DNA of 28,446 nt, from positions 1-28,446 of the IMG/VR virus record IMGVR_UViG_3300009603_001999; one strand, given 5' to 3'. A model generated the notes under the pieces. The model was not told the origin of the DNA, did no database searches, and saw only the letters and a list, made by a program, of their open reading frames with translations. Within the stretch, counting starts at the first letter, position 1, and the number at the start of each line of letters is the position of its first letter. The DNA is from a virus. The translations under genes and the position numbers were made by a program. Below, one piece after another: positions 1 to 6,687 of the stretch.

Positions 1-1
1 A

Positions 2-1204
2 CAAACTTATAGCGACTTCTTTTCTCCTGCATCTACTGCACACAATCAGATAGATCAATTGATTGGAGAGTTAGGAGATCCAGGTTCTATACGTGCTGCA
101 GACCCTTGGTGGAATATGTATGGACAGGCTAAGGAATCAGTTGGTGACTGGTTAGGAGAAATGCTTCCACCTTCTCCTGGTATTGAGCCTGGCACTCCAA
201 GGTATGAAAGTGCTGAAGAGAATATAAAAAATCTGTTTGGTTTAATTCCACAGGAAAAGTGGGAGCTTCCACTCTATGCGCTGGGAGGTGCAGGTTCTTT
301 AAAGAAGGGAAAGAAACTTCTATCTGGAGCTAAATCAAAAAAATCTGTATCAGATTACCTTGAAAAGATGATGAAAAGGATGAGGGCGGAAGAGCAGGGA
401 GCGGATATATTGTATAGCAATATGGAGAAAGGTGTGTATCCTAGAGATACAGCTAAAAAATTCTATTCAGATGTATACCCTAGTTTAAAACCTGACGTTC
501 AGAAACAGTTTAGACATTGGTCTCAAACTGGAGAATTCTATCCTGGAGCCACCAAGGGAGGCAAGGCTATCGATGTCCCATTCGATGAACAAATAGATGA
601 CTATATTTCTGAAACTTTTCCAAGTATAAAAAGCCACGGAGAAGATGCTGTATATGATTTCATAGAAGGCACGTGGGATAATCCAGCCAGTAGAGGTGAA
701 TTATCATATATGTCAATGATAAATGATATGTTTGATGCGGCTAAACAAGGTAAGCCAAGCAGTATTGCAGAGTTTCTATCTGGTACTCAAGCAGCAAAAG
801 CTTTACCTGAGAAAGGTTGGTTTGATTATGTACAAGATTTTCAACGAACTGCAGGCGAGGCAGTTCTAAAACATTATAAAAAATCTGGATATTTAAAAAC
901 TTTGCCAGAATATCAACAAAAAGCAGCAGGTCATCTTATGGGGTATGAAAAATTCAAATATAACCCAGAATACTTTTTAGCACATATTTTACAGAGAAAA
1001 AATCCACCAAAGGTTATGGGAAAGCTCGCATTCCCTGAGGATGTTATTTACAAAAAGTTAGACAAATCAGAAAAAAATCTTATGGAAGTAATTGATGAAG
1101 GTATAAAAAATTTGGAAGAGAAAGTTACTCCTATGTATCAAGAAGTTGCGAAAAAAAGAGACTTAGAGCTTAATATATTAAAATTAAAAGACCTTCTTAA
1201 ATAA
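2..1204 (+). CDS. 3'-terminal part of a phage structural-module protein, unrecognised
   Basis: The frame is open from the first bases of the window, so this is the C-terminal ~400 residues of a gene that starts upstream; the TTG at 59 has no ribosome site in front of it and is probably internal. I do not recognise the family. The visible part is hydrophilic, with a Pro/Gly-rich stretch early on, a short Gly/Ala segment near residue 75 followed by Lys runs, and a Lys/Glu-rich helical C-terminus. It runs toward the minus-strand helicase gene and only two bases separate the two stop codons. As the last plus-strand gene before the replication block it is most likely the distal end of the virion or tail module; that is inference from position only. 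Confidence 0.6.
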   Translation, partial: QTYSDFFSPASTAHNQIDQLIGELGDPGSIRAADPWWNMYGQAKESVGDWLGEMLPPSPGIEPGTPRYESAEENIKNLFGLIPQEKWELPLYALGGAGSLKKGKKLLSGAKSKKSVSDYLEKMMKRMRAEEQGADILYSNMEKGVYPRDTAKKFYSDVYPSLKPDVQKQFRHWSQTGEFYPGATKGGKAIDVPFDEQIDDYISETFPSIKSHGEDAVYDFIEGTWDNPASRGELSYMSMINDMFDAAKQGKPSSIAEFLSGTQAAKALPEKGWFDYVQDFQRTAGEAVLKHYKKSGYLKTLPEYQQKAAGHLMGYEKFKYNPEYFLAHILQRKNPPKVMGKLAFPEDVIYKKLDKSEKNLMEVIDEGIKNLEEKVTPMYQEVAKKRDLELNILKLKDLLK

Positions 1205-1206
1205 TA

Positions 1207-2505
1207 CTAAAGCAGTTTAGCGTGCTCTTTAGCATCATTTAACGTATCAAAGACTAGACAACTGTCACCCACATAACCCATCTGCACCCTGCCTGTTTCT
1301 CCATACCTATTCTTGACCACATATATATTAAATTCATACTTATCCACATCTTCGTACCTTGTTATCCAAGGGTAGTGGGTAAACATAACTATCTCTGCAT
1401 CCTGTTCTAAGAAACCAGACTCTGCTAAATCTGAAAGCCTTGGTATTGAATCAAGCCTATGCTCTATATTTCTGTTTAATTGAGAAACCAGAACTACGGA
1501 CATATTTTCGGCTTTTGCAAGCCATTTATATTTTCTTGAGGTGTCGCCTATCTTAAGTCTTAAATCTCTTCTATCTGATACTGGATACTCAATAAGACCT
1601 ACGTGGTCATCTATTACTACGTCTGGCTTAATCTTCTTAATTTCTCTGAATGTAGAAGGCACATCTCTTATGTCATCAAACATATAAAGGTTGCCAAAGG
1701 TGTCTGCTATTCTACTCACAGCCACATCCATAGCCATTCTGTTGTCAATTATTCCGTGTCTTAAGTTCCTATAAGATATCTCCTTTGTCTCCATAGCAAT
1801 AATCTTTTTCATCATTTCAACATTAGGCATTTCCCTGTTAACAAGGATAACTTTCTTATCCTGTTTAATGAGATTTCTCGCTATATTTGCGGCAAGTGTG
1901 GTCTTTCCATTTCCTGGTCTGCCTGCTATAATTGTTAATTCTCCTCTTGTCATTCCAGAGATAATACCGTCTACACTTTCAAATCCTGTAGGCACTAAGT
2001 TCCTTCTATCATAGATAGATTCGACAGTCTCTAAAAGTAATTCTTTAAGGCTGAAACTCGACCCTGGACGGAGGTTTAATAGGTTTCCTATAGTGCTATG
2101 AGCCTCTTCAAGTAATACTTCAACTCCATTAGAATTATCCTCTGATAGTTGTTGGATTCTCTGTGTTTGGATAAGGAGTTTTCTCTTCAACCATTGCTCG
2201 TGTATTATCTTAGCATAGGCTTCAGCGTTTGCTGGCGAAGGAGAACAATCAATAAGTCCTGTGATATAATACATATCATCACCCCTCTTTTTCCTTGATG
2301 GATATGCACTACTTAAAGTAACAACGTCTATATTCTTGTCAGAATTATCAAGCTTAATGATAGTCTTCCAGATGTTCTTGTTTATATCCTCATAGAAAAC
2401 ATCACTGTTTGGTATCCAAGGCTTTACCTGTGAAAGATATGAACTGTCAGCAAGTAAGCTTCCTAGCAGTGCCTTCTCTGAGTCTGTATCGTGTGGTTGT
2501 ATCAA
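1207..2505 (-). CDS. dnaB: DnaB-type replicative DNA helicase
   Basis: A 432-aa protein with DnaB architecture: a helical N-terminal domain (about 1-105, beginning with the usual 'D.EKALLGSLL' pattern), a linker, and a RecA-like ATPase domain from about 170. Walker A is GRPGNGKT at 195-202, Walker B lies in the VVIDDH segment near 295, and the VSQLNR motif of DnaB follows. The ring helicase unwinds the phage replication fork 5'-3'. Length fits a normal DnaB (~450 aa). The start is TTG, placed 7 nt after AGGGGA and overlapping the methyltransferase stop (TTGA), so it is translationally coupled. No primase or helicase loader is visible nearby. It is the last gene of the minus-strand block. Confidence 0.93.
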   Translation of the reverse strand: MIQPHDTDSEKALLGSLLADSSYLSQVKPWIPNSDVFYEDINKNIWKTIIKLDNSDKNIDVVTLSSAYPSRKKRGDDMYYITGLIDCSPSPANAEAYAKIIHEQWLKRKLLIQTQRIQQLSEDNSNGVEVLLEEAHSTIGNLLNLRPGSSFSLKELLLETVESIYDRRNLVPTGFESVDGIISGMTRGELTIIAGRPGNGKTTLAANIARNLIKQDKKVILVNREMPNVEMMKKIIAMETKEISYRNLRHGIIDNRMAMDVAVSRIADTFGNLYMFDDIRDVPSTFREIKKIKPDVVIDDHVGLIEYPVSDRRDLRLKIGDTSRKYKWLAKAENMSVVLVSQLNRNIEHRLDSIPRLSDLAESGFLEQDAEIVMFTHYPWITRYEDVDKYEFNIYVVKNRYGETGRVQMGYVGDSCLVFDTLNDAKEHAKLL

Positions 2506-3221
2506 AATAATTTCCCCTGATTCTTTTCTTTATCTATTCTCTGATTAGCGTGCTTAACAAATTTTTCTTCTATCTCACAAGCAAGAAAGTTTCTATTCTC
2601 CCTTAAAGAAGCTACCCCTATAGTCCCAGAACCTGCAAAGCAATCAAGTACGGTGTCTTCTTTTAAAGAACTGTTCCTTATAAGCCACCTGTACAGGTTA
2701 ACTGGCTTTGGAGTGGGATGTATAGAATGTCTTGGCTTATCACTCCTATAGAAATTAGGACTCTTGGTTATCTGCATCTGCGACTTGCCTTTTGAGTGAA
2801 GCAGTATGTACTCAACTATGTTTCTATAATGATATCCAAGTCCCATCATTCCCTTGTGCCATACTATCACCTTTTTAAACTCAAAGTAATCATCTATTAT
2901 AGGCTTTAATTTAAAGAGATTCTTTTCATCAACAAAGGTATATATATGTCTGCCTGACTTAAGAACATCAAGTTGTCTATAGAGTATTGATTTGTATTCA
3001 TTATACCATTCATCTTCATAGTCGTCCTGTGAACCCTTAAACCATCCTTTCTCTGAAAACCTATTGGTTCCGTTGTTTGTACTTATAGGATATGGAGGGT
3101 CTACTATAATAAGGTCGCAGGATTCTTTAGGTAACAAACCCATAAAATCCCAAGCTTCTGCCTGTGTAACCTTATTTAGGTTTTTTGAGTGGTGGCAATC
3201 TGTCGAAGTATTTTCTTTCAT
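2502..3221 (-). CDS. DNA (adenine-N6/cytosine-N4) methyltransferase
   Basis: SAM-dependent amino-methyltransferase of the N6-adenine/N4-cytosine class. The catalytic DPPY motif (IIVDPPYP) comes first and the SAM-binding FAGSGT motif (LDCFAGSGTIG) close to the C-terminus, the order of the beta class. It probably methylates phage DNA at a short site to evade host restriction; no cognate endonuclease is adjacent. I prefer the ATG at 3221, preceded by AGAAAGG, over an upstream in-frame ATG at 3254 that has no clear SD and lengthens the overlap. Even so the first 50 nt overlap the Zn-ribbon gene upstream. The stop overlaps the helicase TTG start. Confidence 0.9.
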   Translation of the reverse strand: MKENTSTDCHHSKNLNKVTQAEAWDFMGLLPKESCDLIIVDPPYPISTNNGTNRFSEKGWFKGSQDDYEDEWYNEYKSILYRQLDVLKSGRHIYTFVDEKNLFKLKPIIDDYFEFKKVIVWHKGMMGLGYHYRNIVEYILLHSKGKSQMQITKSPNFYRSDKPRHSIHPTPKPVNLYRWLIRNSSLKEDTVLDCFAGSGTIGVASLRENRNFLACEIEEKFVKHANQRIDKEKNQGKLF

Positions 3222-3531
3222 ATTCCTTTCTCTTTTCGTGTGTCTTATTTTCATTCTTAATTATACCAAGTAAATATTTGAGTCCGTAGCCCATCTCATA
3301 AAGACGCTTTTCTAAATATGTAGCTATGCCACGTCTTATGATTATACCCTGCATCTCTTTGATTTGGGTAAGGAAGGAATACATTTCTAAATCGGTAGCA
3401 TCTGTAAACTTTTCAGATACAGAGTCTATACTTTCAAGTGTCTTTTGAGCAAAGAGAGTACGAAGGCGAAGGTTTTCTACCTTCCAAGCCTTTTCTTTCA
3501 TTTTCCTGCCACAGGTCGGACACTTATCCAT
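3172..3531 (-). CDS. small Zn-ribbon protein with helical tail, unknown function
   Basis: About 119 aa. It opens with CPTCGRK, one CxxC knuckle, followed by a charged, largely helical region; the C-terminal 25 residues are very Lys/Arg/Glu-rich and end in PPLKKPK. Only one CxxC pair is present, so zinc binding would need a dimer or a partner. An in-frame GTG at 3540 is the alternative start. The 5' end overlaps the previous gene by 8 nt and the 3' end overlaps the methyltransferase by about 50 nt, so it is co-translated with the replication genes. No family recognised. Confidence 0.6.
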   Translation of the reverse strand: MDKCPTCGRKMKEKAWKVENLRLRTLFAQKTLESIDSVSEKFTDATDLEMYSFLTQIKEMQGIIIRRGIATYLEKRLYEMGYGLKYLLGIIKNENKTHEKRKEYERKYFDRLPPLKKPK

Positions 3532-4039
3532 TTCGCTCACACAAAGGACATATTTTTTCTTCTAAAGGTATTCTTTTAAATACACTCCCAAGATATTCAT
3601 ACCTGTCTCTATAATCTGAATTGCGACAATTATATGGAACTACACTAGACCAAGCTTTTTTACAGCTTGTACATCTAAATGGATCGTATGCAGGATTCCT
3701 CGCATACTTTGCAGACTTTATTTGTCTTTCACTCTTCTGTAGCCAATCTGGATCGAGCCACTCCAGATCTGGTACGATTGTAACCTTTCCATCCTTCGAT
3801 GACTTTAATTCTCCAGCAAAATATGTCATTGACATACTTCTATTCATATCACGTTCACATTCTTTGGCACGTGATTTGACGTATTTGTCTTTCAAGTCAT
3901 ATGCTCCGTGTCCATTTGAAGGACGTTTTATTTTTTTGAAATGATCTTCAGCCAGTTTTCGTACTTCTGGATTACGTACACCTCGCCGTAGTTTTCCTTC
4001 ACTATCTGTATGTCCACATACTTTGATGGTTTTATCCAT
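3524..4039 (-). CDS. C-terminal Zn-ribbon protein, unknown function
   Basis: About 171 aa, basic, with many Lys/Arg in the first 90 residues and a four-Cys zinc ribbon at the C-terminus (CTSCKK ... CPLCERNG). I chose the ATG at 4039 because AAAGGA lies 7 nt upstream; an in-frame ATG at 4066 has no such site. With this start the first 112 nt are shared, in another frame, with the last 37 codons of the Hjc-like resolvase gene, an unusually long overlap. The middle contains 'DLEWLDPDWLQKSERQI'. A nucleic-acid-binding role is plausible from charge and zinc ribbon, but no family is recognised. Confidence 0.6.
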   Translation of the reverse strand: MDKTIKVCGHTDSEGKLRRGVRNPEVRKLAEDHFKKIKRPSNGHGAYDLKDKYVKSRAKECERDMNRSMSMTYFAGELKSSKDGKVTIVPDLEWLDPDWLQKSERQIKSAKYARNPAYDPFRCTSCKKAWSSVVPYNCRNSDYRDRYEYLGSVFKRIPLEEKICPLCERNG

Positions 4040-4227
4040 TTTGCTATCCTTTCTCTTGTCTTGCATTGTGCTTTAAATTCGCCAACCATAACATCAACCT
4101 CTGGATGTTCACCCAAAGATCTTCCATCGCTACCCCAGGCTCGTAGAGATTTAATACCGAAACTCTTTGCTATCTTTACGCATAGTCTTTCGAATCTACT
4201 TCCCTTCTGTTTGCTTTTGTTTCCCAT
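3928..4227 (-). CDS. Hjc-like PD-(D/E)XK nuclease, probable Holliday junction resolvase
   Basis: A 99-aa protein with the compact plan of archaeal-type Hjc resolvases: a basic start with KGSRFER (Glu13), a Ser/Gly-rich WGSDGRS segment (31-37), then Asp45 in PEVDVMV and QCK at 54-56 (a Q-x-K variant of the E-x-K signature). The small size fits the family. It would cut branched recombination intermediates before packaging and fits the neighbouring annealing protein, SSB-like protein and nuclease. The 5' end overlaps the sigma gene by 32 nt and the 3' end overlaps the Zn-ribbon gene by 112 nt. The fold call is good; substrate specificity is inference. Confidence 0.72.
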   Translation of the reverse strand: MGNKSKQKGSRFERLCVKIAKSFGIKSLRAWGSDGRSLGEHPEVDVMVGEFKAQCKTRERIAKWIKPSKYVDIQIVKENYGEVYVIQKYENWLKIISKK

Positions 4228-4747
4228 TTATCTCCTTTATTGCTCTAATCTTTCTAAGTCTGATACGAGCAGAGTACAACTGATTTTCTATTGTTCTTTT
4301 AGATAGAGAAAAAGTTTCTGCTACCTCACTAACTGTCTTTTTTTCATAAGTTACCATCTTAAAAACTTTACGCATTTTTTTTGGCAATCCTTTTTCAATT
4401 GCATGGTCAACGGTTTCCTCTAAAAACTTTTGCATACATAGCTTTTCTGGGCTATATTCATACAATCTCTCTTTCTGTATTTCATTTAATTTGTCATAGT
4501 ATTTCTTCTTAGTAGTCTCGCGTCTGAAATAATCATAACAAATATTATACCCAATTGTTTTTATCAAAGAGAAGAATCCATATGCATCTTCTAGCCACAA
4601 TCTTTTTTTCCACACACGGAGGAAAGTATCCTGTACTATATCGTAGGCAAATTCACTATCCCCAACCTTTTCTACCATCATTGAATATAGAACTGGACTA
4701 TATTCTCTGAATAAATCTGAAAATATTTCTTCGTCATTTTTTTTCAT
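4196..4747 (-). CDS. ECF-type RNA polymerase sigma factor
   Basis: A 183-aa two-domain sigma factor. Region 2 occupies about residues 5-75, with the core-binding 'YDIVQDTFLRVWKK' segment and 'SLIKTIGYNICYDYFRRE' after it. Region 4 covers about 110-170, with a LPKKMRKVF helix and a helix-turn-helix (VSEVAETFSLSKRTIENQL). Regions 1 and 3 are absent, as in ECF sigmas. It should redirect host RNA polymerase to a subset of promoters. No anti-sigma gene is adjacent. The start used is the ATG at 4747; a TTG two codons upstream is possible. SD is weak (GAG 8 nt before). A structured leader lies directly upstream. ECF sigmas are uncommon in phages, which more often carry sigma28-like or T4 gp55-like factors. 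Confidence 0.88.
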   Translation of the reverse strand: MKKNDEEIFSDLFREYSPVLYSMMVEKVGDSEFAYDIVQDTFLRVWKKRLWLEDAYGFFSLIKTIGYNICYDYFRRETTKKKYYDKLNEIQKERLYEYSPEKLCMQKFLEETVDHAIEKGLPKKMRKVFKMVTYEKKTVSEVAETFSLSKRTIENQLYSARIRLRKIRAIKEINGKQKQTEGK

Positions 4748-4759
4748 AACCAAATCTCA

Positions 4760-4839
4760 AAGGCTCAGGGCGAGTGCCAACTCACAATTTATAACAGGTA
4801 CTTTTGCCAATTTCATCCTATTACGAACCCCTGAGCCTT
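4760..4839 (-). promoter_or_regulatory. predicted three-way-junction leader RNA upstream of the sigma gene
   Basis: Read on the minus strand, 4839 to 4760 folds by eye into a closed 80-nt element. P1 has 10 pairs (4839-4830 with 4769-4760, AAGGCUCAGG/CCUGAGCCUU). P2 has 8 pairs (4824-4817 with 4798-4791) and an 18-nt loop. P3 has 6 pairs (4785-4780 with 4775-4770) and a UGGC loop. Three pairs are G-U on this strand and would be A-C mismatches on the other, which favours minus-strand RNA. Both hairpin loops contain UGGC. P1 ends 12 nt before the sigma ATG. The form resembles a riboswitch aptamer or cis-regulatory leader, but no known class is recognised. Confidence 0.5.
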
Positions 4840-4840
4840 A

Positions 4841-4846
4841 ATTATA
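4841..4846 (-). promoter_or_regulatory. possible -10 element (TATAAT) before the sigma leader
   Basis: A perfect TATAAT on the minus strand lies directly upstream of the leader structure. No convincing TTGACA-like -35 is found 16-18 nt upstream; that space is filled by a hairpin. Transcription starting 6-7 nt downstream would trim the outer pairs of P1, so either the start is closer or the match is chance in AT-rich DNA. Confidence 0.3.
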
Positions 4847-4848
4847 GT

Positions 4849-4880
4849 GGAGGCAGGTGGAATCGAACCACACTGCCTCC
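4849..4880 (-). other. 12-bp hairpin with tRNA T-loop (acceptor/T-arm-like minihelix)
   Basis: On the minus strand, GGAGGCAG (4880-4873), a one-base bulge, GUGG (4871-4868), loop UUCGAUU (4867-4861), CCAC, CUGCCUCC. That is 8+4 pairs with a 7-nt loop. GGUUCGAUUCC is the tRNA T-arm consensus, and coaxial acceptor plus T stem in a tRNA is also 12 pairs. No D or anticodon arm is found, so it is not a tRNA gene. There is no U-tract, so it is not a standard terminator. It could be a tRNA/tmRNA mimic, a processing signal, or a copied tRNA or tmRNA 3' end as in attachment sites. Confidence 0.55.
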
Positions 4881-4885
4881 TGCCA

Positions 4886-4914
4886 CGGATGGTGAAAGGA
4901 ATAAAGCCCATCCG
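4886..4914. other. 7-bp hairpin in the sigma upstream region
   Basis: CGGATGG (4886-4892) pairs perfectly with CCATCCG (4908-4914) around a 15-nt A-rich loop. It lies between the T-loop hairpin and the terminator-like stem, making three consecutive stem-loops upstream of the leader RNA. No U-tract follows on either strand. Confidence 0.4.
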
Positions 4915-4915
4915 A

Positions 4916-4934
4916 GAAAGGGGGATTAACCCCC
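4916..4934 (-). terminator. weak terminator-like stem at the end of the HTH gene
   Basis: GGGGG (4934-4930), loop TTAAT, CCCCC (4924-4920), then CTTTC on the minus strand. The loop includes the TAA stop of the 64-aa HTH gene. The tail is short and interrupted, so termination would be partial at best; it may instead shield the 3' end of the upstream message. Confidence 0.35.
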
Positions 4935-5120
4935 AGTGTTCAACCAATAAGTATAGTAATTCGTACCAGGTGCACTATTAGAGTCAATATTCATTCCCTC
5001 TTTTCTAAGTGTATGCACGTATGCAGCGAGTCTATTGGTTCCGAAGTTTCTTAATGCATCAAGATGTGTCATCTTTTCTCCATTCCTGAATGCACTCTTT
5101 ATCTTTTTTAACTTCGTCAT
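4926..5120 (-). CDS. small winged-helix/HTH protein (HTH_39-like)
   Basis: A 64-aa protein of the pattern seen in phage HTH_39-type domains: 'MTHLDALRNFGTNRLAAYVHTLRKEGMNI', a helix-turn-helix with the Ala-Leu-Arg-x-Phe-Gly signature, then a short beta hairpin containing Tyr-Tyr-Thr-Tyr. These are small DNA-binding proteins, often near replication genes. The start is firm: AGGAGG lies 4 nt before the ATG. The first 62 nt overlap the end of the 77-aa gene upstream. It could act on promoters or the origin of this phage; target unknown. Confidence 0.75.
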   Translation of the reverse strand: MTKLKKIKSAFRNGEKMTHLDALRNFGTNRLAAYVHTLRKEGMNIDSNSAPGTNYYTYWLNTGG

Positions 5121-5292
5121 ATGTCCTCCTTAGTTTATATAGTAATCGTCTTTCGTCCCTTCCTTGTATGTCTGGGACGCTTTTGTTTCTACAGGTTGTC
5201 TTCTTTATGTCAAGAACTACATTCATTCCGTAGTCCCAACCAAGAAGCTCCTGAAATGATTCCATCGCTTTATTCCACTTACTTATTTCCAT
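5059..5292 (-). CDS. hypothetical 77-aa charged protein
   Basis: No family recognised. An N-terminal half with Trp/Gly/Met residues is followed by a strongly charged helix (Arg/Lys/Asp/Glu) at about 43-77. The ATG overlaps the stop of the SSB-like gene in a TAATG junction, so translation is probably by termination-reinitiation; no independent SD is seen. The 3' end overlaps the HTH gene by 62 nt. The tight coupling suggests a genuine gene tied to the SSB-like protein. Confidence 0.55.
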   Translation of the reverse strand: MEISKWNKAMESFQELLGWDYGMNVVLDIKKTTCRNKSVPDIQGRDERRLLYKLRRTYDEVKKDKECIQEWRKDDTS

Positions 5293-5870
5293 TAAAATGG
5301 AACATCAATCATTTCTCTTTTGCCTTCTGCCCAGCTAAAGACAGACAGTACTTTAGGTGATGCTTTTTCCTCGCCATCATCATTAGTCCACTTGTCGTGT
5401 ATCACCTTTGCTATTACAGGCTTTCCATATATATCATCTTCTCTTATCTCTGGAAGTCTGTACTTGCCATCCTTATCTTCTGAAACCTTAACACCTGCTG
5501 ATTCCACAAATTCCATATACCGTTTGTTTGAGCCTTGACTGTCAGAGAGTTGAGGGTACTTTGCCTTGTCTGGATTCTTAAACCTAAAGAATCCTTTTGC
5601 CTTTAGCTCTCTTCCAACAAAAGCCTTGCCAGATACGTCTTCTCCATTTGTGCCATAGTCATTGGTTGCATTTTCTTTTGCTACTTTGAAGGACGGAACG
5701 TAGATGTCAGCAAGGAACTTACCTCTTACTATTACATCTTTCCTTACATCCAGACCACAGATGTGTGCATAGTAATCTCCAATGGGTACTATACCATCGA
5801 AATCCTGCGAAGGATCATAATATGCACCACTCGACTCTGTGCTGTTTAGTATTTCATTTATATCAGCCAT
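5292..5870 (-). CDS. probable single-stranded DNA-binding protein
   Basis: A 192-aa, acidic, beta-rich protein. The centre has alternating hydrophobic strands (GDYYAHICGLDV ... VRGKFLADIYVPSFKV ... GFFRFKNPD). The C-terminus ends in REMIDVPF, like the acidic/aromatic ...DDIPF tip by which SSBs recruit partners. It sits immediately after a Rad52-like annealing protein (ATG overlaps its stop by 8 nt), the usual place for a phage SSB. It would coat single strands during replication and present them to the annealase. The fold assignment rests on context and the tail rather than on a recognised OB-fold signature. Confidence 0.55.
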   Translation of the reverse strand: MADINEILNSTESSGAYYDPSQDFDGIVPIGDYYAHICGLDVRKDVIVRGKFLADIYVPSFKVAKENATNDYGTNGEDVSGKAFVGRELKAKGFFRFKNPDKAKYPQLSDSQGSNKRYMEFVESAGVKVSEDKDGKYRLPEIREDDIYGKPVIAKVIHDKWTNDDGEEKASPKVLSVFSWAEGKREMIDVPF

Positions 5871-6492
5871 TTTCTCTTCTTTCTGTTATTAACTGTTCTA
5901 TTCTTGTTACTGTTCTCTTTAAGTTTTCATCGTTTATTTCACCTGATTTCATTCCATCTCTTATTTTATCTTTTATGTCTTTATCAAGTTCTTCCATCAT
6001 TGATTCTACCATCTCTATCTCACCATTCTTAAGGAATGGGTCTGTTATTTGCTTCCTGTAAACATCATCTGCTATATTGGTGAGCCTATTGATTGCTCTC
6101 TTTAAAGCATTTGTGTTTGCAGAGGCAACATTCTTATCAATGTCTACTACGTTTTCTGGAGCGTGAGCCTTTCCACTTTTGAACTGTATTCTTGCAGCTC
6201 CAGGACTAAAGAATTCTCTTACTACGCCATTGTCCTCTATTCTTAGACTACCACTTACTATAACCCATTCTGAACCAAGGAATCGTACTGGATCTTCTCC
6301 AGCAGAAGACCAAGACCAGATAGGATACTCTTCACTGAGCCTAGATCTTAAATATCCTTCATCAACATATTCATATCCATCTCCCTTTATCTTTATGAAT
6401 GGCTTAGGTGTAGCCTCATCAGATATTCTCTTATGTGTTTTGCGAATATCATCTTTTGTGCTTTCACTTGTCTTTACTATTTCGTTTGCCAA
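5863..6492 (-). CDS. Rad52-like single-strand annealing protein (recombinase)
   Basis: A 209-aa protein. The core (about 35-150) shows a beta-beta-alpha pattern of Rad52/Sak-type annealases: 'GDGYEYVDEGYLRSRL', then 'EWVIVSGSLRI...VREFFSPGAARI', and a helix 'ANTNALKRAINRLTNIADDVYRK' like the Rad52 segment with the conserved Ala-Leu-Lys-Arg-Ala. The C-terminal 60 residues are a charged helical tail. It would anneal complementary strands and drive phage recombination together with the SSB-like protein and the Cas4-like nuclease. The start is TTG, 7 nt after AAGGAG; no ATG is near. The 5' end overlaps the 52-aa gene by 29 nt. Confidence 0.62.
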   Translation of the reverse strand: MANEIVKTSESTKDDIRKTHKRISDEATPKPFIKIKGDGYEYVDEGYLRSRLSEEYPIWSWSSAGEDPVRFLGSEWVIVSGSLRIEDNGVVREFFSPGAARIQFKSGKAHAPENVVDIDKNVASANTNALKRAINRLTNIADDVYRKQITDPFLKNGEIEMVESMMEELDKDIKDKIRDGMKSGEINDENLKRTVTRIEQLITERRENG

Positions 6493-6622
6493 CTTTCTTC
6501 TCCTTTACTTTCTTCTTTGGTTTTTCTGGTTCTTTGGATAACATCTCAAGAATATCCTCGATATCACTGAGTCTTGCCTCGAGTTTATGTATACTGTTTT
6601 CCATTTCTATTGCTCTTCCCAT
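6464..6622 (-). CDS. 52-aa coiled-coil protein with Lys-rich tail
   Basis: A short gene starting with ATG at 6622, 8 nt after GGAGA. It encodes a heptad-like helix (MGRAIEMENSIHKLEARLSD, then IEDILEMLSK) followed by a Pro/Lys tail (EPEKPKKKVKEKKVGK). Its 3' end overlaps the TTG start region of the annealase gene by 29 nt. The clean SD and coding pattern support a real small protein; a basic coiled coil beside recombination genes suggests an accessory DNA- or partner-binding role, but no family is recognised. Confidence 0.55.
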   Translation of the reverse strand: MGRAIEMENSIHKLEARLSDIEDILEMLSKEPEKPKKKVKEKKVGKRNSKDK

Positions 6623-6687
6623 TGTGCATTCTCCTTTTTACCATTATTAACTCATTTAAATTTTTAGGGCGAACAACGACCTTCGCA

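Noticed and set aside
2502-3221. Restriction-modification system
   Set aside because: No endonuclease gene or specificity subunit is adjacent; an orphan protective methyltransferase is simpler.
3222-3254. Upstream ATG (3254) as the methyltransferase start
   Set aside because: It has no SD and lengthens the overlap to 83 nt; the ATG at 3221 follows AGAAAGG.
4760-4839. Hammerhead or other self-cleaving ribozyme
   Set aside because: The three-way junction lacks the CUGANGA and GAAA core sequences; no other ribozyme core was recognised.
4840-4900. Rho-independent terminator upstream of the sigma gene
   Set aside because: The hairpins have no U-tract on either strand.
4849-4934. A complete tRNA gene
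   Set aside because: A perfect T-loop and an acceptor-like stem are present, but the stem pairs with sequence directly next to the T-arm; no D-arm or anticodon arm fits on either strand.
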